This document shows, piece by piece, positions 27,408 through 34,680 of a stretch of 64,000 bases of DNA (positions are counted from its first letter, which is position 1; each line of letters begins with the position of its first letter). This DNA is from Salinimicrobium terrae DSM 17865 (GTDB taxonomy: Bacteria > Bacteroidota > Bacteroidia > Flavobacteriales > Flavobacteriaceae), in assembly GCF_000424665.1 (NCBI RefSeq), contig NZ_AUKI01000011.1, positions 124,001 through 188,000 of the forward strand. Reading direction: 5' to 3'. The position numbers and the translations under genes are program-made. The notes beneath the pieces are model-generated. The model ran no database searches. It was not told the origin of the DNA and saw nothing but the letters and a program-made list of their open reading frames with translations.

Positions 27408-27692
27408 ATGGCAACATCAGATTCAAAAACCACAAAAGATCATAATACTATTAAAAACTGGACCGAGGACAGGGATGGTAAACCCGCTGTAGTGGAAAGC
27501 ACTTCCAACAGCAGTAAAGGCGGCGGATTACTTCGCATCAATTTTCCAGGCTATGCAGAGGACAACTTAAAAAATATTTCCTGGGAAGAATTTTTCAGGA
27601 TCTTTGACGAGAATAATTTGCAGTTCCTTTACCAGGAAGAAACCAAAGACGGCGGAAAAAGCCGTTTCTTTAAATTTGTAGGCGAGGATTAA
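27408..27692 (+). CDS. Conserved small hypothetical protein, 94 residues
   Basis: A hydrophilic protein beginning MATSDSKTTKDHNTIKNWTE, with GGGLLRINFPGYAEDNLKNI and SWEEFFRIFDENNLQFLYQE further on. I recognise this as a short Bacteroidota family sometimes mislabelled as 1,4-alpha-glucan branching enzyme; it has no glycosidase features. The N-terminal TKDHNTIKNWTE...GKPAVV block resembles small DNA- or stress-related proteins, but no function is established. It is followed by a strong terminator and stands as a single gene. Confidence 0.78.
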   Translation: MATSDSKTTKDHNTIKNWTEDRDGKPAVVESTSNSSKGGGLLRINFPGYAEDNLKNISWEEFFRIFDENNLQFLYQEETKDGGKSRFFKFVGED

Positions 27693-27715
27693 GCTGAATA
27701 ATTCCCACTAATAGG

Positions 27716-27747
27716 AAAGGCTGTCTCGTGACAGCCTTTTCTCTTTT
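27716..27747 (+). terminator. Intrinsic terminator between convergent small genes
   Basis: A perfect 10-base stem, AAAGGCTGTC / GACAGCCTTT with loop TCGT, followed by TCTCTTTTT. It ends the 94-residue gene and may also serve the small basic-protein gene from the other side. Confidence 0.88.
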
Positions 27748-27762
27748 TATGTATTCTATAAA

Positions 27763-27870
27763 TTAGCTTCTGTTCTTTTTCTTGGCGGCTTTGGCAGCAC
27801 GCTTCTCTTTTAGGCTCAGCACAGCTTCTTTCTTAGCTGAATTCTTTGAAGGGGATTTTTCTTTTGGCAT
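27763..27870 (-). CDS. Small lysine-rich protein, 35 residues
   Basis: From ATG 27870 to TAA 27763-27765 the reverse strand encodes MPKEKSPSKNSAKKEAVLSL, then KEKRAAKAAKKKNRS. More than a third of its residues are Lys or Arg. Such short basic proteins are frequent in Bacteroidota and may bind nucleic acid or ribosomes, but no function is proved. It lies between two hairpins. Confidence 0.65.
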   Translation of the reverse strand: MPKEKSPSKNSAKKEAVLSLKEKRAAKAAKKKNRS

Positions 27871-27964
27871 CTTGTAACGTATTTATTTTGATATAAATGT
27901 AGTGAAAGAGATGAAACAAAAACCAGATTCTAAAGTTTTTTAAACCTCTGTATTACCCAAAAAA

Positions 27965-27993
27965 ACCTCCCAAAAATGATATTTTTGAGAGGT
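27965..27993 (-). terminator. Hairpin after lpdA
   Basis: ACCTC-CCAAAAAT and ATTTTTGA-GAGGT form a stem with one mismatch and the loop GAT, 22 bases after the lpdA stop on the minus strand. It has the same CAAAAAT...ATTTTTG core as other palindromes in the window. Confidence 0.6.
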
Positions 27994-28015
27994 GATTTCA
28001 AAATATATTTTTGTT

Positions 28016-29422
28016 CTAACTATGAATAGGCCGGTTATCGGTCGCTGCGAGGGCAGCTTCCTTAATAGCTTCAGCATAGGTTGGGTGAGCGTGGCTCATC
28101 CTGGAAATATCTTCGGCAGAAGCGCGGAATTCCATTGAAACGACAGCTTCAGCAATCAGGTCGGCAGTTCTTGCTCCTATCATGTGTACTCCAAGAACCT
28201 CATCGGTTTTTTCATCTGAAAGGATCTTTACAAATCCGTCTGTATCTCCACTGGCTCTCGATCTTCCAAGAGCCCGCATTGGGAATTTTCCTTCTTTATA
28301 CTTCACTCCTTCTTCTTTTAGCTGCTCTTCCGTCTTTCCAACTGCAGCAACTTCTGGCCAGGTATAAACCACCCCGGGAATAAGGTTGTAATTGATGTGC
28401 GGCTTTTGTCCGGCAATTACTTCAGCTACAAGAGTGCCTTCTTCCGAAGCTTTATGCGCTAACATTGGCCCCTTAATGACATCTCCTATTGCGTAAATAT
28501 TCTTGGTGGAAGTCTGCAGTTGCTCGTTTACTTCAATCCTTCCGCGGTCATCGATCTTGACTCCGGCGGCATCTGCATTCAGACCTTCAGTATAAGGTTT
28601 TCTACCCACAGAAACGAGGCAGTAATCTCCTTTAAACTCCACTTCTTTATCTTTTTTATCTTTTACTTTTATGACAACTTCTTTCCCATTGCGCTCCACG
28701 GAATTCACCTGGTGAGAAACGTAGAACTTCATACCCTGCTTCTTAAGACTTTTGGTCAATTCTTTCGCCAAAGCCTTATCCATGGTAGGAATAATGCTGT
28801 CCATAAATTCAACAACCGAGACCTTTGCTCCAAGTCTCATATAAACCTGCCCTAGCTCAAGACCAATTACTCCGCCTCCTATAATTACAAGGTGCTTCGG
28901 AATTTCTTTTAATTCCAAAGCTTCGGTAGAAGTGATAACTCGTTCTTTATCTAACTTAATGAACGGAAGATTTGCCGGTTTTGAACCTGTGGCAATGATG
29001 ATATTCTTAGCTTCAATGGTTTCAGTTTCACCTTCAGATTTTTTGACCTCAATATGGGTTTCGTCCTTAAATGAACCCAAACCTTCAAAAACATCGATCT
29101 TATTCTTGTTCATGAGGAATTTGATCCCGTCTACAGTTTGATTCACCACAGATCGTTTTCTCTCGATCATTTTTTCCAAATTCACTTTTACCTCTCCCGG
29201 AATTTCGATCCCGTGTTCTTCAAAATGCTTTACTGCATCGTCGTAATGGTGAGAAGAATCCAGTAAAGCTTTGCTTGGGATACATCCCACGTTCAGACAG
29301 GTACCTCCAAGGCTTGAATATTTTTCTATAAGTGCGGTTTTCATTCCCAACTGGGCACAGCGAATTGCAGCTACATAACCTCCCGGGCCTGAACCTATAA
29401 CAGCAACATCATATTTGCTCAT
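28016..29422 (-). CDS. lpdA: Dihydrolipoyl dehydrogenase (E3)
   Basis: It reoxidises dihydrolipoamide of the 2-oxoacid dehydrogenase and glycine cleavage complexes with NAD+. The 468-residue flavoprotein has the FAD fold GSGPGGYVAAIRCAQLG, the redox disulfide GGTCLNVGCIPSK, the NAD fold GGGVIGLELG, YAIGDV, and the C-terminal interface motif SHAHPTYAEAIKEA with the catalytic His-Glu. Full length. It has its own promoter and terminator, so it is not linked here to an E1 or E2 gene. Confidence 0.95.
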   Translation of the reverse strand: MSKYDVAVIGSGPGGYVAAIRCAQLGMKTALIEKYSSLGGTCLNVGCIPSKALLDSSHHYDDAVKHFEEHGIEIPGEVKVNLEKMIERKRSVVNQTVDGIKFLMNKNKIDVFEGLGSFKDETHIEVKKSEGETETIEAKNIIIATGSKPANLPFIKLDKERVITSTEALELKEIPKHLVIIGGGVIGLELGQVYMRLGAKVSVVEFMDSIIPTMDKALAKELTKSLKKQGMKFYVSHQVNSVERNGKEVVIKVKDKKDKEVEFKGDYCLVSVGRKPYTEGLNADAAGVKIDDRGRIEVNEQLQTSTKNIYAIGDVIKGPMLAHKASEEGTLVAEVIAGQKPHINYNLIPGVVYTWPEVAAVGKTEEQLKEEGVKYKEGKFPMRALGRSRASGDTDGFVKILSDEKTDEVLGVHMIGARTADLIAEAVVSMEFRASAEDISRMSHAHPTYAEAIKEAALAATDNRPIHS

Positions 29423-29456
29423 AAGTAAATTTTTTGTTGAATTTTTATAAGAGTAA

Positions 29457-29464
29457 CAAAAGTA
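29457..29464 (-). promoter_or_regulatory. -7 promoter box (TACTTTTG) of lpdA
   Basis: On the minus strand the octamer TACTTTTG matches TAnnTTTG and ends 34 bases before the lpdA ATG. Confidence 0.45.
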
Positions 29465-29915
29465 CGACTATTAATGATAATTGAAAAGCTAGTACTAGTA
29501 GTAAGAATTGATATTGAGTATTGAAAATAAAGTAAGAAACGTTTTGATATTCGAGGTTACAAATTTCAGGTCCTGAAACCGGTAACCCGATATCCGTCCC
29601 TCGTGCCAGTCAAATTCTTAAATCGTGAAGTGAGGGTTGTGAAAAAAGAATCTTCCCCCTGCTCCTTCGGAACTCTTTCTAAATAGGATCTATTTTTCCT
29701 CCCTCCCGAACGATCGGAATTGATGAACTGAATCAGATGCCGCTCCGCTGGAGCTCCAAAAAAATTTCATTGCACCCTAAAAATTTTTCGCTCCTGCCGA
29801 AGCTGCAAATTTCACGGTCTTTGTGAATTAAAAAAATTACACCATTAATTTTCATTTTCAGAAATTTGAGAAGTCTTGGCTCTTGGTTCTAGAAGCGGAG
29901 CGATCCTGTCTCTTT
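29465..29915. other. Non-coding gap between lpdA and the semialdehyde dehydrogenase gene
   Basis: About 450 bases without a credible reading frame. Near its right end are two heptamer units (TCTTGGC, TCTTGGT at 29874-29887), similar in period to the repeat at 2762-2796. The rest looks like decayed sequence. No terminator with a clear U-tract was found for the dehydrogenase gene that ends at 29916. Confidence 0.5.
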
Positions 29916-31274
29916 TTATCTTTTTACATAAACTGTCTTTTTATTGACAAATTCCATCATTCCTTCTTTAGCTAATTCACGCCCGTATCCTGAGCGTTTG
30001 GTTCCTCCGAAGGGTAATCGTGGATCTGATTTTACGAGTTCATTTACAAAGTAAGCGCCATCGCTCACCATGTATGCCATCTCCACGGCCTTCTTGGTAT
30101 TTTCTGTAAAAACAGTGGTTCCCAGCCCATATTTGGAGTTCTCTGCCAGCTCAAAAGCCTCTTCAATATTGTTTGCTTTTATCACCGCCGCCAAAGGACC
30201 AAAAGTTTCTTCATCAAAAGCGGTCATTCCCGGCTTCACATCACCCAGGATAGTGGGCTCGTGATAGCAGTCATTCTGCTTTCCTCCAAGAAGAATTGTG
30301 GCACCCTGTTCAACAGATTCTTTGATCTGACGATTGAGCTGATCTGCAAGATCTTTCCTCGCAAGAGGACCTACCTGAGTAGCCAAATCCATTGTGTCGC
30401 CTGATTTTAAATTACCCACAGCCTCTGTGAATTTTGAAACGAATTCATCATAGATCCCTTCCAGTAGAATGAAGCGTTTCGCGGCGATACAGCTTTGGCC
30501 ACAGTTAAGCATCCTCGCTGAAACAGCTGTTTTTACTGCCTGATCTATATCTGCGTCTTCCCAAACTATAAATGCATTATTGCCACCGAGTTCAAGTAAG
30601 CTTTTTTTAATATACTTCCCTGCCAAAGTTGCAACGGCAGAACCTGCCATTTCACTTCCGGTTAATGTCACAGCCTTTACAGATTCATGTGCTATGATCT
30701 TTTCCGTCTGGTCATGATGAACGATTAGATTTTGAAAAACACCTTCAGGGAATCCTGCTTTTGTAAAAACCTCCTCAATCATTGTAGCACAGCCGAACAC
30801 ATTCGGAGCGTGTTTTAATAAACCGGTATTCCCTGCTGTTAAGGTTGGAGTAGCAAACCGGAATACCTGCCAAAAAGGGAAATTCCAGGGCATAATTGCA
30901 AAAACGGCACCCATTGGATCATTCCTGACAAAACTTTGTTTGGCATCTGTAACGATTTCTTCCTGCTTGAGAAAAGATTCTGCATTCTCAGCATAGTAAT
31001 CGCAGACCCATGCACATTTATTTACTTCAGCTCTTGACTCACTAATTGGCTTTCCCATTTCAATAGTAATCATTCTGGCATATTCCTCCACATTATCCCT
31101 TAAAACCTGTCCGGCTTTTTGAATAAGTTCTGTACGATAGTCAAGGGGTTCCCGGCTCCAGGTTTTAAAAGCTTCACCAGATTTATTCAGGATCCTTTCC
31201 AATTGTTCAGATGTATGTTCAGTGTAGCTTCCTACCTGTTCTCCATTGTACGGATTAATGCTCTGGAATTCCAT
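29916..31274 (-). CDS. gabD: Succinate-semialdehyde dehydrogenase-type aldehyde dehydrogenase
   Basis: An NAD(P)-dependent aldehyde dehydrogenase of 452 residues, short like the Sad/YneI group. The catalytic Cys is in NCGQSCIAAKRF and the general-base Glu in SLLELGGNNAFI; IMPWNFPFWQVFRFA is the cofactor-binding loop. It should oxidise a 4- or 5-carbon omega-semialdehyde, such as succinate semialdehyde from GABA. It lies downstream of the decarboxylase/ATP-grasp set and shares direction with gabT, but a hairpin separates it from the C45 gene, so it may be only partly co-transcribed. Exact substrate is inferred. Confidence 0.88.
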   Translation of the reverse strand: MEFQSINPYNGEQVGSYTEHTSEQLERILNKSGEAFKTWSREPLDYRTELIQKAGQVLRDNVEEYARMITIEMGKPISESRAEVNKCAWVCDYYAENAESFLKQEEIVTDAKQSFVRNDPMGAVFAIMPWNFPFWQVFRFATPTLTAGNTGLLKHAPNVFGCATMIEEVFTKAGFPEGVFQNLIVHHDQTEKIIAHESVKAVTLTGSEMAGSAVATLAGKYIKKSLLELGGNNAFIVWEDADIDQAVKTAVSARMLNCGQSCIAAKRFILLEGIYDEFVSKFTEAVGNLKSGDTMDLATQVGPLARKDLADQLNRQIKESVEQGATILLGGKQNDCYHEPTILGDVKPGMTAFDEETFGPLAAVIKANNIEEAFELAENSKYGLGTTVFTENTKKAVEMAYMVSDGAYFVNELVKSDPRLPFGGTKRSGYGRELAKEGMMEFVNKKTVYVKR

Positions 31275-31321
31275 TTAATAGTATTGTGAAATGATTATTG
31301 AATATTATTATTGAAAAATTA

Positions 31322-31365
31322 AAAAGGGATTAATAAGCAGCCACTGCTGTTACTAATCCCTTTAA
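31322..31365 (-). terminator. Terminator after the C45 hydrolase gene
   Basis: AAAGGGATTA and TAATCCCTTT arms (31323-31363) enclose an inner CAGC...GCTG stem. On the minus strand the hairpin is followed by TTAATTTTT. It marks the end of the gabT-to-C45 operon, or attenuates it before gabD. Confidence 0.8.
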
Positions 31366-31377
31366 TAATTTGTAGTT

Positions 31378-32643
31378 CTATGAACGTTTATCCCAGGAGT
31401 CGCGGCTACCCTTTCCCGGATTTGACCAGAAATTTGCCATTGCCTGCCATGAAACCTGTCCGTCATCCATAAGATTTTCCCGCAGCTTGTTGAGCTGTTT
31501 TTTATCTGCTGAAGGGTTTGCCGCAGCCATAGCGTCCACCATGATCTCACATAATTTTTCCTGCCAGTCCGTTGGACTTTTTCGCTCCTTAAATTTCTGA
31601 ATGGGAGGTTGATAAGCATCCATTGCCACAGGATTTGGAGTAGGTTGCTGAACCGACTTATTAGCAGAAGCAGGGTCGAAATCTATGATCCTGGACATTT
31701 CCTCAAAATCTTCAAAACTCTGAAGCACATAATCCCCGGGCCAGCGCAGTTGCACCACTCCCTCCATAGGACGATAAACAGCTGTATACAAAGTTCCGAA
31801 ACTATCCGAGAATTTAGTGTTATACAGTGGCGACTCAAGGAAACTGTTAGCCAGTTTCTCTGCGTTCATACCTTTCTCTGATAGTTTGCTCTTTAAAAAA
31901 GCAGAACGCTCTACGGTCTTGTTGAAAGCAGCATTTTCGGGCCAATCTACTTTCCCCTGGTGATTAGTGACAAAAGTAGCATCTGTAACCACAGGTGCAC
32001 GATCTGGTGCCAATCTCACAGTTTTAAAAGCTCCGGTTTTATCAACTACTGTCACATTATAAGACATGTGAGACGGTATATGTGTTAGGGCTTTAACAGC
32101 CTCTTCCACGTTACTGCAAAATTCCAGCACATATCTCAGGATCATTGGAATACCAAAACCGGTTCCGACCTCCTTTCGTCCCCCAAAAGTGAGGGAAATA
32201 GCAAGCCCGTCTTCATTCATTCCGTCCAGAACCCCAATAAGACAATCACTTGTAGCAATCACTTTCTTTCCGTTCCAGGCCGTCCTTAATTGTGTCCCTT
32301 CCGAAAGATCGGGATGATAATCATAATTGCGTACCAATTGAACTTCCTCTCCGGTGATAACGGCCTGAGAACAGCCACTGATATAAGCCGGCGGTTGAAA
32401 TCCGGTGAGAAATCTGGCAGCCACCGCATCTGCTCCTGCAAGTTTGCAAAGCCGCTTGTAAGTCGGCCACATTTCAGGCATATATTTTTTAAGCGCAGCC
32501 TGTGAGGTTTTTAGATCGGGGTAATGTGTTTTTCCTTTTGAGTTATACCAGGCTTTGTAGGCCGGCCAGTGAGTATTAAATAACTTCTGCCATTTCAGGC
32601 CCGGCTCCCCGGGTTCAGAAATCGCACGAAAATGTAACTTCAT
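31378..32643 (-). CDS. C45-family Ntn-hydrolase / acyltransferase-like protein
   Basis: A 421-residue protein of the peptidase C45 (acyl-CoA:6-aminopenicillanate acyltransferase-like) group. Cys91 in YISGCSQAVITG is the likely N-terminal nucleophile after self-cleavage before it, which would leave a pro-region of about 90 residues. RNYDYHPD, IGVLDGMNEDGLAISLTFG and VTNHQGKVDWPE are family segments of the Ntn fold. These enzymes hydrolyse or transfer acyl groups on amide bonds. No signal peptide is seen, so it is probably cytoplasmic. Its place after an ATP-grasp ligase suggests it breaks, or uses, the amide that the ligase makes. Confidence 0.82.
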   Translation of the reverse strand: MKLHFRAISEPGEPGLKWQKLFNTHWPAYKAWYNSKGKTHYPDLKTSQAALKKYMPEMWPTYKRLCKLAGADAVAARFLTGFQPPAYISGCSQAVITGEEVQLVRNYDYHPDLSEGTQLRTAWNGKKVIATSDCLIGVLDGMNEDGLAISLTFGGRKEVGTGFGIPMILRYVLEFCSNVEEAVKALTHIPSHMSYNVTVVDKTGAFKTVRLAPDRAPVVTDATFVTNHQGKVDWPENAAFNKTVERSAFLKSKLSEKGMNAEKLANSFLESPLYNTKFSDSFGTLYTAVYRPMEGVVQLRWPGDYVLQSFEDFEEMSRIIDFDPASANKSVQQPTPNPVAMDAYQPPIQKFKERKSPTDWQEKLCEIMVDAMAAANPSADKKQLNKLRENLMDDGQVSWQAMANFWSNPGKGSRDSWDKRS

Positions 32644-32717
32644 AGAATATTTTTATAGCAATTTTTAAAGTCAGTAAAGTAGTCCGAATTATCCAGTCTC
32701 CACTGTTAATTATTTTT

Positions 32718-34670
32718 TTATTTAGTTAAAGAACCGCTCAGGTTCGGTTTCTTTTTGTCCTCGACCATTTCAGATTTGAACTGGGAGCGAATGGCTTTTA
32801 GCCAGTGTTTGGCCCTGTTGTTCAGTTTAAAATCGTCTGTCATCATACGACCTCTGGTAACCAGAATACCCATATCGGCCCCTTCATATAGATAATCCCC
32901 TTCTTTTGTGATCCTGAGGAAAAAAGCCTCATTCTCATTTTCCACAGCTCTTCTGTGAGTATCCATTCTATCGAACTGGATATGACCGGTATCATACATT
33001 CTCCAGATCCCTGATTTGGGAGATTCAGTAACATATTCAACGGTGTCTTCGGTATGTTTGACGATAAGCTGGCTCCATCCATCAATATTGTTTTGATTGG
33101 ACCAACGCTTATTAAGTGCATCTACATCCAATTCATAGTCTACTCCCATCCATTCGAGGATATGAAATACAAATAAAGGAGCATCAGCAAGCGCAAACAC
33201 TGCATGGTTAGTAATTGAGCTAGCACCGGTTACCCTTGGGTTAAGTTCACCAAGATAAATTTCACCATTATCCTGGTCGATAAGGAAATCCAATTCAAAA
33301 TATCCTTTATACCCTTCTTTACGTAACTGATTTCCAAAGAGCTGGGTGTATTCTATTGCCTTCTCTCTTAATTCGGGTGTGAAAGCATTAGGATAGATCT
33401 CGTTACCGCACCAACCCCCTTCGTAAGGTGTAAGTTCTTTAAAACCTACCAGCTCTGTCATGAGCGGCGCAACAATGGTTCCGTGCTTGGTAACGCAAGC
33501 TTCAATAGCAGAACCTCTGCAACGAATACGTTTCATTACCTTCACTTCATCTTCTTCCATTATCTCTCTCCCATGTTTGTTGAATTCTTCTTCATTTGAG
33601 ATAAAGAAAGTCGTGTGACCTGAATCGCCGAAAGGAGTTTGTATTACGAGCTCACTGCCTAAATCCTTCGCAATCTCTGTAAGATGTTCATAGTCTTTTA
33701 CCTGGGAAAGCACATATGGCACACAGGCTACACCGGCTTTTTCGGCAATCCTGTTTGTATTTACTTTATTATCGAGGAAAGTTCGCATTTCTGCAGTGGG
33801 AAACATGATCTCCAGCCCCAGTTTTTCGGCAAGCTCTTCAGTCTTTTCATTAAACATCAGGAACATAGCCTTACCTGCCCTTCCGTCTACAGATCGCGTT
33901 TTTAAGTAATCCTGTACTTCGGGATGTTGTAATAAATAGTTGTTGATATCTTCAATCCCTTCAAAATCGTCATGGGGAATCTCTTTCTTTGGTGAAAAAA
34001 CGTTGGGATGCAAACCATCAAAACATTCAATGTGACAGATAAATCTGAAACCTTTAATCCATTCATCTGCTCCAAGAAGGTTGAAATTGGTGGCACTAAT
34101 GAAGTATAAAGGTTCTTCATTGGTGTGAAACCACCTCCTTATATCTGAAACACCGTTTAATTTATCTTTCGAATCTTCCTGGTTCTGACTCTCAACCTGC
34201 CCGGGAGATCCCGAGCTTTTTTTCTGATTCCCTTTGAGCTTTGTAGGCATAGGTGTTCTTCCTTTTTCAGCATTACTGCGCACAGGAATAGCTTTCTCTT
34301 TCTTCCCTTTTGGCGCAAGAGTTTTCTGATATTCTTTAGCATTTAATGTAGTATCTGTTCCGGCGCCTTTTTTTCCGGATTTCTTCTTTTCTCCTTTTAA
34401 TTCAGCAGCAGTAGCTTTTCGTCCTTTTTCAGCATTACTTCGAATGGGAGCAGATTTTTTCTGATCTTTCTTTTCTTTTGAAGTAGCTGAACCCTCCGAT
34501 TTTTTGGCTTTAGTATCTCTTTTCTTATCCATTTCCTTTTTACCTTTTTTTGTCTTTTCTGTCTTATTTCGACTGGGATTTATTTCCCTCTGCTCCTTAC
34601 TGGATCCTGAAGGACCTGCTTTTTTTGCAGCGTCTTTTTTCGTATCGGTGCTATTTAATTTCTTAGACAT
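32718..34670 (-). CDS. ATP-grasp ligase with lysine-rich repeated N-terminal tail
   Basis: A 650-residue protein in two parts. Residues 1 to about 170 are a disordered-looking tail rich in Lys, Ser and Gly, with two copies of the motif RSNAEKGR (77-84 and 131-138), each followed by a KLKG or ELKG-KKS segment. From about 175 on it is an ATP-grasp enzyme of the carboxylate-amine ligase / biotin carboxylase group: SELVIQTPFGDSGHTTFF is the ATP lid and YLGELNPRVTGASSITNH carries the metal-binding Glu and Asn. No biotin carrier domain is present. It should join a carboxylate to an amine using ATP. Substrates are unknown; context suggests an amine from the adjacent decarboxylase. Confidence 0.82.
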   Translation of the reverse strand: MSKKLNSTDTKKDAAKKAGPSGSSKEQREINPSRNKTEKTKKGKKEMDKKRDTKAKKSEGSATSKEKKDQKKSAPIRSNAEKGRKATAAELKGEKKKSGKKGAGTDTTLNAKEYQKTLAPKGKKEKAIPVRSNAEKGRTPMPTKLKGNQKKSSGSPGQVESQNQEDSKDKLNGVSDIRRWFHTNEEPLYFISATNFNLLGADEWIKGFRFICHIECFDGLHPNVFSPKKEIPHDDFEGIEDINNYLLQHPEVQDYLKTRSVDGRAGKAMFLMFNEKTEELAEKLGLEIMFPTAEMRTFLDNKVNTNRIAEKAGVACVPYVLSQVKDYEHLTEIAKDLGSELVIQTPFGDSGHTTFFISNEEEFNKHGREIMEEDEVKVMKRIRCRGSAIEACVTKHGTIVAPLMTELVGFKELTPYEGGWCGNEIYPNAFTPELREKAIEYTQLFGNQLRKEGYKGYFELDFLIDQDNGEIYLGELNPRVTGASSITNHAVFALADAPLFVFHILEWMGVDYELDVDALNKRWSNQNNIDGWSQLIVKHTEDTVEYVTESPKSGIWRMYDTGHIQFDRMDTHRRAVENENEAFFLRITKEGDYLYEGADMGILVTRGRMMTDDFKLNNRAKHWLKAIRSQFKSEMVEDKKKPNLSGSLTK

Positions 34671-34680
34671 AATTCTGGTT

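Noticed and set aside
32718-34670. Biotin carboxylase subunit of an acyl-CoA carboxylase
   Set aside because: No biotin carrier or carboxyltransferase gene is near and the biotin-carboxylase-specific bicarbonate site is not recognisable; the general ATP-grasp ligase call is safer.
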